From Omphiscola glabra (Eukaryota > Mollusca > Gastropoda > Lymnaeidae), in assembly GCA_964017045.1 (NCBI GenBank), contig OZ024799.1, positions 33,188,236 to 33,252,235 on the forward strand: a DNA stretch of 64,000 nucleotides, in the 5' to 3' direction. Shown here piece after piece: positions 36,110 through 47,290 of the stretch. The position numbers and the translations under genes were made by a program. The notes beneath the pieces were generated by a model, which was not told where the DNA came from, made no database searches, and was given only the letters and a program-made list of their open reading frames with translations. Positions within the stretch are counted from its first letter, which is position 1. The number at the start of each line of letters is the position of its first letter.

Positions 36110-36600
36110 TGCCGGGTTGTGTTGGTACAAATCTTTGACTTGGTTGTGTTTGTACAAATCTTTGACCTGGTTGTGTTTGTACAAATCTTTGACCTGGTTG
36201 TGTTTGTACAAATCTTTGGCGTGGTTGTGTTGATGCAAATCTTCGGCCTGGTTGTCTTGATACAAATCTTTGGCCTGGTTGTGTTAATGCAAATCTTCGG
36301 ACTGGCTGTCTTGATACAAATCTTTGGCCTGGTTGTCTTGATGCAGATCTTCGGACTGGCTGTCTTGATACAAATCTTTGGCCTGGTTGTGTTGATGCAA
36401 ATCTTCGGACTGGCTGTCTTGATACAAATCTTTGGCCTGGTTGTGTTGATGCAAATCTTCGGACTGGCTGTCTTGAGACAAATCTTTGGCCTGGTTGTGT
36501 TGATGCAAATCTTCGGACTGGCTGTCTCGATACAAATCGTCGGCCTGGTTGTCTTGATACAAATCTTTGGCCTTGTTGTGTCTATACAAATCATTGATTT
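36110..36600. repeat. Minisatellite, 27-bp unit x 18, arranged as 54-bp dimers
   Basis: The monomer is ttgatacaaatctttggcct plus ggttgtg. Left-hand monomers (36110-36230) are of one type. Further right, two types alternate: tacaaatctttggcctggtt and tgcaaatcttcggactggct. Both strands are open for 160-190 codons because the 27-bp unit is stop-free. The repeated peptides (IFGLVVLMQ on plus, KICIKTASP on minus) are by-products. Confidence 0.94.
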
Positions 36601-36715
36601 CTAATCATTACCAAATAGTATTGTTGAATACTACTATCTCATTGACACATTAATTAATTTGTTTAACCGCCTTCAAAGGGAAATAATTTCTTCAAAATGC
36701 GGCTGATACGCTTAC

Positions 36716-36761
<46 letters not shown>

Positions 36762-37283
36762 CACATTTCTGTACATTAAAAAAAAAAAAATCATCCTTTA
36801 TATCATTTACTTAAACTCTCTTTTCACTTTTCACCTTTGACCTTTATTTCTTGTTTTAAATTGCAGATCGCCTGACATCCTGCGGGTAAACAGGGTCCCG
36901 CAGAGTAAGGATGAACACATAATGACATGAATACATTGGCTGTTGACGGGCGCGAGCCACCGGAACTGAAGACTGTACGGACCCCTGGTGGCGGGAAATA
37001 ATCATTGTGACAATGTTTGAAAAGTTGGGAAGGGGAAGGAGGGGGTGCGGGTTGTAGGGGATTTGTGACAGCTGGAATTACCAATAAAATGTTGTTGTTT
37101 TTTTAAAACGTTCTGGGTTGGGTTTTTTCCCCAGCATCTGTTTCTGTTAAGACTACCGCTATGTAAATGTCACATCATGTTTGGCTGACGTCTTCCAAAT
37201 TTGATTGTAGAGGATTGTTTAAGCTTACAGTTTTCCACAATCCTCAAATATAGTTACCTCTCTGGACTGAGTGTGAAATAGAC
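36601..37283. other. No gene; A41 homopolymer
   Basis: A 41-base A run at 36719-36759 is followed by a second A run near 36779. No coding signal is seen. Confidence 0.55.
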
Positions 37284-37676
37284 TATAGCGTGATATGATT
37301 GCAAGGACTGTTCAATAGACTATAGCGTGATATGATTACAAGGACTGTGAAATAGACACTAGCGTGATATAATTGCAATGACTGTTCAATAGACTGTAGC
37401 GTGATATGATTACAAGGACTGTGAAATAGACTATAGCGTGATATGATTGCAAGGACTGTGAAATAGACTATAGCGTGATATGATTGCAATGACTGTTCAA
37501 TAGACTGTAGCGTGATATGATTACAAGGACTGTGAAACAGACTATAGCGTGATATGATTGCAATGCCTGTTCAATAGACTATAGTGGGATGTGATTGCAA
37601 TGACTGTGAAATAGACTATAGCGTGATATGATTGCAATGATTGTTCAATAGACTGTAGCGTGATATGATTGCAATA
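37284..37676. repeat. Minisatellite, 36-bp unit x 11
   Basis: The unit begins aatagactatagcgtgatat and continues gattgcaaggactgtg. Two end types (ctgtg and ctgttc) alternate, together with actata/actgta and gattgc/gattac variants. This indicates a higher-order pattern of two or three units. Confidence 0.94.
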
Positions 37677-37941
37677 CAGTCGCCTCGTTGGAATAACGAA
37701 AAGCTCGTAAAATCGACAAAAATAGTAACGAAGAAAGAGTCATAGGATGTGCGCAAAAACATGGTGTGCATGATTTAACATGATGTTTCGTGTAAATGGT
37801 GTGCAAATTGAATGATGCAACTGATCACATGCGATAGTTTCTTTGATAAAAGCATAGACGGTTCAAAAATTGCAAGAAAAGTCGATGAACAGCAACCAAG
37901 ATAAGATGATGCCGCAATGTTGGTACTTAAAACGAAGTATC

Positions 37942-38190
37942 TATATGATAAAAGAACAAAAAAACTGTAGAATGTCTGTTTCTCTTATAAGATAAAAGAA
38001 CAAAAACGTAGAATATCTGTTTCTCTTATAAGATAAAAGAACAAAAACGTATAATATCTGTTTCTCTTATAAGATAAAAGAACAAAAAACTGTGGAATGT
38101 CTGTTTATCTTATAAGATATAAGAACAAAAGCGTAGAATATCTGATTTTCTTATAAGATAAAAGAATACAACTGTAGAATGTCTGCGTCA
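37942..38190. repeat. Minisatellite, about 43-bp unit x 6
   Basis: The unit is built around tctcttataagataaaagaa, then caaaaacgtagaatatctgt. Length varies slightly where aaacgta is replaced by aaactgta. Confidence 0.92.
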
Positions 38191-38815
38191 CATGTCAGTG
38201 CCAAGGTTGTCTGTAAAATCTGATTGATATATAAGGTCTGAACCCAACTGAGGATGGAGGAGGTGGGGGGCAGGCTGAACGTTTTTTTGGGGCGGGGGGC
38301 AACCAGCTAAATAGGTAGGACGGGGTGAGGTTGGGTGACGGGGGGGGGGGGTTGGAGAACTCCATCATGTAAGAGAAATTGTTGGACTGGGTACTATGTA
38401 AAAATATCAATCTCAGAAACAAGAGTCGACAGGAAACATTTCCTAGGGAACGACGAAATGGAAAGGGGTGGAGGGTGGCGGCAGAGATTGTGAGGTAAGG
38501 AAAGAAAGATAGATTGGACAATCTGAGCCCAGTTGGGTCTTCTCTCATTCTTAGTGGTATATTGGACTCTGTGCGGGTGGGGGAGGGGAGACGAGTGGTG
38601 GTGTTTAGTAGACTGGCATTTACATGTTGTGTACGTCATCATAGAGAATGCAAGACCGTGTCAGATTTAGAAAAGGGTGACAACTATTTAGGCATAAGAG
38701 ATTCTGAAATTGCGACAGAATTTTTTTCCCTCGAAGACTTCCGCTGTCTTAAACGCCAAACGACATTTGGATTATCCCGTATCCTTAACTGCTATCTCTA
38801 AACTTGATTCACGAC

Positions 38816-38848
<33 letters not shown>

Positions 38849-40563
38849 TGTTTTTAAAATTGAATTCAACAACTTATTGAATTTTGAAGCTGAATTACAG
38901 TGAATTGTTCGCTGGCCACCACCTTACTGACTTTACAAGAGACTTAAAATGTTTTATCAACTAAATCGTGCAAAATATGATTGACCAATGAGGGAGGTGT
39001 GTGGAGTGGTGTCGAGTATGTCGAGTTCAATGGTAATTGTTACAACTGAATATTGTGTGTGTGTGTGTGTGTGAGTGATTAATTAGTTAGTGAACGCTCT
39101 TCCCGCGCTTGACTTGGGGGCGTATTTTTATGCTCCTTATGACGTATTGTCTAGTCTGTGTTGTGACGTAAGTTTTAGTCGTGCGGCAGTCGTGAATGGA
39201 GTTTTGTGGAAGTAGGATGTGTTTTATTTCTGTCTGATAGCGAGCTGCGTTATACGCATGTGTTTATGGACTCTAAAGCCTGTATTACGGACCGTTATAA
39301 ATGGAGAATTTAATCTCTTATCTTTTGTCTATGGCTCGTTCTAAAAACAGTCCATAATAAAGGACCAACGTTTAAAAATAATAATAACAATACGACACAC
39401 AAAGCCAGAGCTAATTACAATTAATAAGTTTTTAATATATTAACTTCAATTTACTTACAACAGCAAAAGAATATGATTAAAATCATTAACTTACAGTTTG
39501 CAGGTACCGGTACTGTGTATAAAAATACAATGAGCACAAAATTGTACAACGAGGAAATAGAAAAATCTACACACAACAAAGTATTAAATAATAACACACT
39601 GCACGCCTCGGGATAAAGGCAAAGAAAATCTCTCTCGTCCTTAAATCTTATCCCTTTTATACCCTGTTTCAGATTATCATTCTCGAAATGGAATACGCAG
39701 TCTTACTGCTTCCCGCATTCTCGAGATCATTCTATCATGTTCGACTGAAACGGACGATAGTAAGCTAAAATGTCAACATAGTGATATTTTTCTAGCCACC
39801 CCCAAAACGGCCTTGACTGAAAAGAGGTCATGCACGTGGAATGCGGGCTAAGCGTGCATCAAAACACGTCATCCTTCATAACACCTGTGTATATAATTAG
39901 GTATTAAAGTTATATTTATTGTGATAAAGGACTTGAGTTCATTCAATATTATTACGACGTATTACAACGTGTAAAAGAATTCGATGGATTACCAACCTAG
40001 TAGAGCAGAGGAGTTGACAGGTGGCGGGTGTTAAATCATGTTCACTTTTAACAAAATTTTTAATATTACGCCCTCTTCTTTAAGGGAGCCCCCATGTAAA
40101 GTTTGAGAACAGCTTGCCCTATACACGTACACACCCATGACAAACGACGGCATGAGATTCTTTTCGGTCTAAATTCTAACAATGGGTAAATAATGAGATT
40201 CAAAAATAAATGAAAACCAAAAAACCAAAGAAAAGAATTTAAAAAAAAAGATTAGGTAATGCCGACTGGTATTTTTGAAAGGGGAGAAAAAAGGGTTTGG
40301 GGGGGGGGGAGGAGAGAGACGGGCTTCCTGACAAGGCCGATAATTACCTGCTGATTAAACCTGTCTTCACGACGAGCTAACTCCTGGTTACCTAACACTG
40401 GCGTCACTACTCAGACGAGACTCTCGCGCGCACATGAGAGAAGCGACAGACGATAGAATTAGGAGAAATCGAGGGCAGATATTTTGTGTTTGTGGATGTC
40501 GGTGGGTGTGAGTGAGGGGGGGGGGGATAGGTGGGTTACCTGTAACGTGTTTTTTTTCGGCTT
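38191..40563. other. No gene seen in 2.4 kb
   Basis: A27 lies at 38822-38848 and a TG microsatellite at about 39054-39073. The segment 40030-40120 ends in agtttgagaacagc, which recalls a hAT 3' end, but no 5' partner or duplication was found. This is the longest stretch without a clear tandem array. Confidence 0.5.
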
Positions 40564-40912
40564 CCTCCGTTCTCATAAAGTACTTCATGATATCTTCAAC
40601 GTCCTCCGTTCTCATAAAGTACTTCATGATATCTTCAACGTCCTCCGTTCTCATAAAGTACTTCATGATATCTTCAACGTCCTCCGTTCTCATAAAGTAC
40701 TTCATGATATCTTCAACGTCCTCCGTTCTCATAAAGTACTTCATGATATCTTCAACGTCCTCCGTTCTCATAAAGTACTTCATGATATCTTCAACGTCCT
40801 CCGTTCTCATAAAGTACTTCATGATATCTTCAACGTCCTCCGTTCTCATAAAGTACTTCATGATATCTTCAACATTGTATTTATTAAAATGAGTCGTTAT
40901 TTTAAACGAAAT
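40540..40912 (-). other. Speculative repeat-containing exon
   Basis: On the minus strand the 39-bp array is framed by a possible acceptor (aaatag at 40918-40913) and a possible donor (acag|gtaacc, junction at 40540/40539). The frame between them reads a short leader, eight MKYFMRTEDVEDI-type units, then RTEEAEKKHVTG. The splice words are short and common, no neighbouring exons are recognised, and equal openness on the other strand weakens the case. Recorded only because length, phase and boundaries happen to be compatible with an exon. Confidence 0.12.
40564..40875. repeat. Minisatellite, 39-bp unit x 8, essentially identical copies
   Basis: The unit begins cctccgttctcataaagtac and ends ttcatgatatcttcaacgt. 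No difference between units is visible until the last few bases. The unit is 13 codons and stop-free on both strands, giving the minus-strand repeat MKYFMRTEDVEDI and the plus-strand repeat LRSHKVLHDIFNV. The lack of divergence points to very recent amplification or gene conversion. Confidence 0.96.
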
Positions 40913-41003
40913 CTATTTAAAATCAAAAGATTGCATGTGAAATTGGGATAGCCACAAATTTTTGATACCATTCTAGTTTTCGGCTTTTATTGCACGTAGG
41001 ACT

Positions 41004-41297
41004 TGATTGTAGGTAGGAGTTGATTGAATGAACGATATAATTGTATGAAGGAGTTGATTGTATGAAGGAGATGATTGTATGAAGGAGATGATTGTATGAA
41101 GGAATTGATTGTATGAAGGAGTTGATTGTATGAAGGAGATGATTGTATGAAGGAGATGATTGTATGAAGGAATTGATTGTATGAAGGAGTTGATTGTATG
41201 AAGGAGATGATTGTATGAAGGAGATGATTGTATGAAGGAGATGATTGTATGAAGGAGATGATTGTATGAAGGAGATGATTGTATGAAGCAGATGATT
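41004..41297. repeat. Minisatellite, 17-bp unit x 17
   Basis: The unit is gattgtatgaaggagat with variants ending gagtt and gaatt. The order of variants (two gagat, one gaatt, one gagtt) repeats in the middle of the array. Confidence 0.94.
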
Positions 41298-42091
41298 GTA
41301 CGTCCACAGCATTAACACGGTTTGGTGGGACAAGTTCATTCCGGTGCAACAATCAACATGATTGTGAGATTGTGGAGAATGTGTGTCAAGTCTGGTCATT
41401 CTCCAAGAGACCGCGACCTTAAAAGCGTAGCAGGGGGGTGAGGAAGAGACGCTCCGCCCCTGGTGTCACTTTCTTATATTTAGGAGGGGAGGCATTTTTA
41501 GCCCAATGCAGAGCGTGTTTTTTTTCTCTTTAAAATCTTACCCGCATCGGGCGGCACTAAAACTAGATACACAACTGACGACAAACAAAGTTACAAATAT
41601 GCCATGTCAGTCTCTCTCCGTCTCTCTTCTCTCTCTCTCTTTCATTCTACAGAATTCGCTCTCGCAAAGCTGAAAATTTCAGTATTTTTTAACAGGGCCC
41701 CCAGTACACGTCATCTTGGATGTCATAATTTCCCCGTTCCGTTTCAAGGGAGGTCAGTGAGACATGATGAATGAACATCAAGGTCAAGCTCCTCCTTAGG
41801 AAGAATGAGAAGTGCCCTAAAATATCTCCAGTTGCCGGCCTTTATCTTCCCCGCCCCCCTCCCCCACTCCACCTTTGCTCTTCACAAACTCCCGCACACA
41901 CTAGACCCGTGTTCTCACGATTTCGATTACGCTATCTTGTGTAAAAAAAGAAATTCCAATATATTACCTCCCCCCTTTTTACCCGATGGCCTCCCCTACT
42001 AAATTTTAGCGTCTTTTTCATGTGTAGTGTAAAAAACAAAAAACAACAACAAATAAACAGCTTATTTTCTACCCTTAGTACGTCATCATCA
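41298..42091. other. No gene seen
   Basis: CT-rich tract at about 41600-41645, otherwise featureless. Confidence 0.5.
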
Positions 42092-43430
42092 CCCTCCATC
42101 CCATATCTGCGCCCCTATCCATATCTGCGCCTCTATCCATATCTATGCATCTATCCATAAATGTGCCTCTATCCATATCTATGCCTCCATCCATATCTAT
42201 GCCTCTATCCATATATATGCCTCTATCCATATCTTTACCTCCAACCGATATCCATGGCCCTATCCATATATGTGCCTCTATCCATATCTATGCCTCTATC
42301 CATATCTATACCTCTATCCATATCTGTGCCTCTATCCATATCTTTGCCTCCAGCCGATATCCATACCCCTATCTCTATCTGTGCCTCTATCCATATTTAT
42401 ACCTCTATCCATATCTTTGCCTCCAGCCGATATCCATGTCCCTATCCATGCCCCTATCCATATCTGTGTCTCTATCCATATTTATGCCTATATCCATATC
42501 TTTGCCTCCAGCTGATATCCATATCCTTATCCATATCTGCGCCTCTATCCATATCTATGCATCTATCCATAAATGTGCCTCTATCCATATCTATGCCTCC
42601 ATCCATATCTATGCCTCTATCCATATATATGCCTCTATCCATATCTTTACCTCCAACCGATATCCATGGCCCTATCCATATATGTGCCTCTATCCATATC
42701 TATGCCTCTATCCATATCTATACCTCTATCCATATCTGTGCCTCTATCCATATCTTTGCCTCCAGCCGATATCCATACCCCTATCTCTATCTGTGCCTCT
42801 ATCCATATTTATACCTCTATCCATATCTTTGCCTCCAGCCGATATCCATGTCCCTATCCATGCCCCTATCGATATCTGTGTCTCTATCCATATTTATGCC
42901 TATATCCATATCTTTGCCTCCAGCTGATATCCATATCCTTATCCATTATGTGCCTCTATCCATACGTATGCCTCTATCCATATATATGCCTCCAGCCGAT
43001 ATCCATACCCTTATCCATATATGTGCCTCTATCCATAATTATGCCTCTATCCATATCTATGCCTCCAGCCGATATCCATACCCTTATCCATATCTGTGCC
43101 TCTATCCATATTTATGCCTCTATCCATATATATGCCTCCAGCCGATATCCATACCCTTATCCATATATGTGCCTCTATCCATATTTATGCCTCTATCCAT
43201 ATATATGCCTCCAGCCGATATCCATACCCTTATCCATATCTGCCTCTATCCATATTTATGCCTCTATCCATATATATGCCTCCAGCCGATATCCATACCC
43301 TTATCCATATATGTGCCTCTATCCATATTTATGCCTCTATCCATATATATGCCTCCAGCCGATATCCATACCCTTATCCATATCTGCCTCTATCCATATT
43401 TATGCCTCTATCCATATCTATGCCTCCAGC
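42092..43430. repeat. Large 18-bp-based satellite with higher-order structure
   Basis: The basic unit is tatccatatctatgcctc with many variants. Two nested levels are visible. A 412-bp block (42121-42532) is repeated almost perfectly at 42533-42944. To the right, a 71-73 bp block ending in tccagccgatatccat recurs with the word tccagcc at 42991, 43064, 43137, 43210, 43281, 43354 and 43425. All plus frames are open for up to 437 codons because the unit lacks stops in any forward frame. The encoded Pro/Ser/Ile/Tyr-rich peptides are not considered real. Confidence 0.95.
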
Positions 43431-43514
43431 CCACACCAAAAAAACCCACACAAACAAAGACAACAACGAAGTAGAAACGTTAACCTGGACTGAAAGAAAT
43501 GGCCAATACCCTTG

Positions 43515-43670
43515 GCCAGAAGAGTTGGGTATTGAGGCCAGAAGAGTTGGGTATTGAGGCCAGAAGAGTTGGGTATTGAGGCCAGAAGAGTTGGGTATTG
43601 AGGCCAGAAGAGTTGAGTATAGAGGCCAGAAGAGTTAGGTATTGAGGGCAGAAGAGTTGGGTATTGACTC
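43515..43670. repeat. Minisatellite, 22-bp unit x 7
   Basis: The unit is ggccagaagagttgggtatt plus ga. Only the last units differ (gagtata, gttaggt, gggcag). Confidence 0.93.
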
Positions 43671-43852
43671 TTACGTCCAGTTGCAGTTAAAAAAATAAAT
43701 CTTCAGTGGAGAAACTGTATCGCGTGACGTCACAATATACGCGTATCTATAGTCCCGGTGTGACGTCATATGACGGCATCGAGATCAAAGTTGTGGTTTA
43801 AAACTAGGGCTTAACCGGGTGCAAGTGTTTTTACACCTGTTCCGGGTATTTT

Positions 43853-43962
43853 CAGATGTCCAACACCCTACCTGCCCGCCTTTAAAGAATAGTCCTACAG
43901 CCAACCTGCATGCTTTCATACAATAGTCCTACACCCTACTGGCCGGCATTTAATCAAACACT
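43853..43962. repeat. Diffuse 35-44 bp repeat preceding the 12-bp array
   Basis: Three diverged copies share aatagtcctacancc, a cctgc/ctggccgg phrase and a ttta/tttcat phrase. The word agtcctaca within them is the core of the 12-bp unit that follows directly. Confidence 0.6.
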
Positions 43963-44404
43963 AGTCCAACAGACAGTCCAACAGACAGTCCAACAGACAG
44001 TCCTACAGACAGTCCTACAGACAGTCCTACAGACAGTCCTACAGACAGTCCTACAGACAGTCCTACAGACAGTCCTACAGACAGTCCTACAGACAGTCCT
44101 ACAGACAATCCTACAGACAGTCCTACAGACAGTCCTACAGACAGTCCTACAGACAGTCCTACAGACAGTCCTACAGACAGTCCTACAGACAGTCCTACAG
44201 ACAGTCCTACAGACAGTCCTACAGACAGTCCTACAGACAGTCCTACAGACAGTCCTACAGACAGTCCTACAGACAGTCCTACAGACAGTCCTACAGACAG
44301 TCCTACAGATAGTCCTACAGACAGTCCTACAGACAGTCCTACAGACAGTCCTACAGACAGTCCTACAGACAGTCCTACAGACAGTCCTACAGACAGTCCT
44401 ACAC
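43963..44404. repeat. 12-bp satellite, 36 units in phase
   Basis: The unit is agtcctacagac. The first three units read agtccaacagac. Only two other changes are visible (an aatcc and an atagtcc variant). The length is an exact multiple of 12. Frames read VLQT on plus and CRTV on minus and stay open across the array. Confidence 0.97.
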
Positions 44405-44788
44405 CACACCCGCGGCTTTTTATTGATTAATATAATAGTCGCCTGTGAAAATAATTCAAAATTTCTTTGCCTGAGTTCAACCGTCACGCATCACCTTTAA
44501 CGGTTGATACCTCCCCCTCTCAGTCATATTAATATAAAACATGTTGAGTAGAAGAGTATGGGGGGGGGGGGGCGGTTGTGAAAATGAGATGCACGAATCT
44601 GTTTTCAGTCCGGACAAGACCATTGAGCACTGAGTTGTCATTGGTTAGTTTTTCCTTATTGGTCATGGAATCGGTGACCTGCGTTGCGTTATAATCCTGG
44701 AGTCGGGGGTCAGGCACAGTCGTGTAGCCAGCTCCCAGCGTTTGCAGAGCAAGCGTCAGTCCTAATTAACCCTTACACTGCCAGCTCT
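44405..44788. other. No gene seen
   Basis: A G13 run at about 44560-44572. Nothing else is recognised. Confidence 0.5.
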
Positions 44789-45433
44789 CTATCCACACAC
44801 CACACACCCATGCCCTTGAATTGTGGATACCTTCTCCACAGCATGACACCGATAACCTCCCCCTCCCCTTTTTCCCCGGTAACAGGAAGACGCCCTTGAA
44901 TAAATCCTAGTACATTTACAAATCACCGCCGATGCGAGAGACAGAGAGACGGGGTGGGGTGTGTGTGGGATAAACGAGTTGTATCGATTGGTCAATTTAA
45001 ATATGATGCGAATGTCATTGGCCAAGATCGAAAAACGAGTGGTGGTTGGAGGGGGGGGCGAGAATCGAATAGAGAGTGATAGGGGGCGGGATAGGAAAAA
45101 GTAGCTGGTGACGTTTAAATATTCCAGGTTGTTGCAGCAGTTTAAGGGAAATGGAAAAACTTGAAAGATGCTAATTTTTTGGCGAACGGAAAATAAGAGA
45201 AGAAAAATGGCGGAAACAATGAAGAAAAGTCCAATTTGCAGGTAAGTCGACAGAGAGGCATTGTCGATAACGGAAGATAAGAATAAAATGTTCCTTTTGA
45301 CTTGTGAACACAGAGGTGGATGGCAACACAATGGTATAAGAACAATAAAATTACAAAAAACAAATGACTTCCGAATACCATTGAGTCTAATAATACCCGG
45401 GTGCGAATGGCGGCGCTGCGTGTCCGGGTCCAT
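44789..45433 (-). other. Long non-repetitive open frame, 214 codons, unrecognised
   Basis: The minus-strand frame from an ATG at 45431-45433 (context caaaATGg, purine at -3 and G at +4) runs 214 codons without tandem repeats. It includes a hydrophobic stretch, LQIGLFFIVSAIFLLLFSV, long enough for a membrane segment, plus a cysteine-containing C-terminus. I recognise no family. A frame this long is unlikely by chance at this composition, but the Ser/Pro/Leu-rich content partly reflects pyrimidine-rich antisense sequence. No promoter or splice signal is identified. Confidence 0.2.
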
Positions 45434-46027
45434 TTTGACTAATGCTATTCGGATTTCATATGTGATAGTTTATTTTAGCTAAACTGAAGAATTAAGTTTA
45501 CAAGCGTATAGTCCATTCAAAATTATCTTTCATTTGATACCTCATTTTGTCTTACAGACCCAACAATAAAATGTTTAACATTTTTTTTTTTAAATCCCAA
45601 ACCTCTCACTTCTGGTACCCGGGTACGAATAGCCACTTCGTTTCTAAAATTAACTACTTTGATAACAACAACCTACATTTTTAAAAAAAAACATACAGGC
45701 CGTGCCCAGAGTTATCCTTCCATTGTCAGTCAAATACTTTCTTCCTGCCAGTCAGGGGACATAAGTCGAAGGGTTGGGCGATGGCCTGTGATGATTTTGT
45801 TTGTCGGGGCTGTGCGTCGTGGTCTTAGACGTACATCTAAACATAGCTACATGGTGCGCACATTTCATTACGCCGTCCAGCGTGCGGCATTGATGCGTGG
45901 GTTGTCGCGAGCCGTCACATCAAACTCTGTGAACAGAACAAAAAATTCTGCTTTTTTATATTGGTACAAAGTAATCGTAAAACACCACAGGTATTAAAAA
46001 AAAATGTATTGAACACTTTCACTTACA
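45434..46027. other. No gene recognised
   Basis: The word tacccgggtacgaatagcc at about 45617 recurs in similar form as atacccgggtgcgaatggc at about 45396, in direct orientation and 220 bp apart. A 112-codon plus frame (45659-45997) has no recognised domain. Confidence 0.4.
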
Positions 46028-46251
46028 CGTTAAGTCAGCGGTTCTCAACCTGGTTGGGGGGGGGGAGGGGGGTCGAATGATCCTTTTTCCAGGGATCGCC
46101 TAAGACCATCGGCGGTCATCGGAAAATACATACACTCTTAAAGTTATGAAGTAGCAACGAAAACAATTTTGTAGTTGGGGGGTCGCCACAACATGAGGAA
46201 CTGTATTAAAGGGTCGCGGCCTTAGGAAGGTTGAGAACCACTGCGCTAAGT
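46028..46251. mobile_element. SPIN-like hAT MITE (46036-46243) with near-perfect target-site duplication
   Basis: A 208-bp element runs from cagcggttctcaacctgg to aggttgagaaccactg. Flanking 8-mers are cgttaagt and cgctaagt, one mismatch, TA-centred. The interior matches the copy at 25182 (gtcgaatgatcctttttcc, cggaaaatacatacac, a single gccacaacatgaggaactgt), plus a G-run expansion near the left end and a short local duplication (catcgg.ggtcatcgg) near 46108. It is non-coding. Confidence 0.9.
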
Positions 46252-47165
46252 GATGAGATAATTAAAACACAAACTATTGCAGGTTTAAGTTGACTGTTGG
46301 CCTATTGGTGAGGATCGATGTAAGTTCTTTTATCGATCATTGGTTCATAGATAGACTTTTTTTAAATTAAAGTCACGGTCGATGTTTTTTTTAAACCTGC
46401 CTCTCCCCACTGTTTGGTTTTTAATCTCTTGACCCGGAAGTACTGAGAGCTGCAAATTGGAGGTTCTCAAAAAAATCGTTTGGGGTAAAATAATAATATA
46501 AACATAAAATAATATTTTATTGCAAGAGCGCAAAAAATTTTGTCCGAGAACCACTGACCTAAAATTTCTATCTCAGGCGGGAGTTAGGGCGGAATGATTA
46601 AACATTTTTTGCACGCCTCGGATTTATCCCCAACATAAAGATGGCACTAAACCTCATTTAACGTGCAGAATAAAGCGGTTTTGATGCATCTTTAGGCTCT
46701 GTTTATATTTGTTCTACCACCAGAGGGCGGGCTGGCTGTGTTTTAACGGGGGAGGTCAGGCGGGCGAAATCAATAAGATTTTATAATTGTAACGTTAAAT
46801 GGTGCGGGGGAAATGGCAAGGGGTGTGAAGAAAGTACGAGGGTAAATATTATGATTAAAGGGGGGTAAAATGTGTCAAAGAGGTGAGAGAGGGGGGTAGG
46901 AAGGGAGGAGAAGGTTGGTGGATGCATAGGTGTGAGTAAGAATTGAAGTAACCGTTAGGAAGTGGGAAAGGGGAGGGGAGCAACTCGATTTTGTCGTGAT
47001 TGAGAGCAGTTAATATCTTCAGTAACTCAATGGGGATCTGAACATGACTGGTGAAGTTGAAGTGAATAAAAAAGACCTCCCTCTCCTCCAACACCCCACC
47101 GTTTCTGACCCCAAACATCGACATTTTTAAAGGTTTGTAGGCTCATCTTTACAAAACATGTTGCT
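46252..47165. other. No gene seen
   Basis: At 46543-46553 the phrase ccgagaaccactg looks like a hAT right end, but no left end or duplication was found. The remainder is unremarkable, with purine-rich stretches near 46800-46920. Confidence 0.5.
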
Positions 47166-47290
47166 TGTATTATAGAAGAAAATGTAGGAAACTGGGCAGA
47201 TAGAAGGCGTGTATGTTGTATAATAGAAGAAAAGGTAACTGGGCAGATAGACAGCGTGTATGTTGTATTATAGAAGAAAAGGTAACTGGG
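47166..47290. repeat. About 52-bp tandem repeat, 2.4 copies
   Basis: The phrase gtgtatgttgtataatagaa followed by gaaaaggtaactgggcagat occurs twice. A more diverged partial copy lies on the left and a partial one on the right. Confidence 0.85.

Noticed and set aside
36031..36594. 187-codon minus-strand frame (KICIKTASP repeats)
   Set aside because: The plus strand is open for 161 codons over the same 27-bp repeat, and no unique coding sequence supports either.
40030..40120. hAT right end (agtttgagaacagc)
   Set aside because: No left partner and no flanking duplication.
42161..43474. Open frame of 437 codons (Pro/Ser/Ile/Tyr-rich)
   Set aside because: The 18-bp unit has no stop in any forward frame, and overlapping frames of 306 and 260 codons exist. 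Composition is that of the repeat only.
46331..46560. Second hAT element to the right of 46036, ending gagaaccactg
   Set aside because: The candidate left end (cattggttcatag) is a poor match and the flanking 8-mers do not agree.
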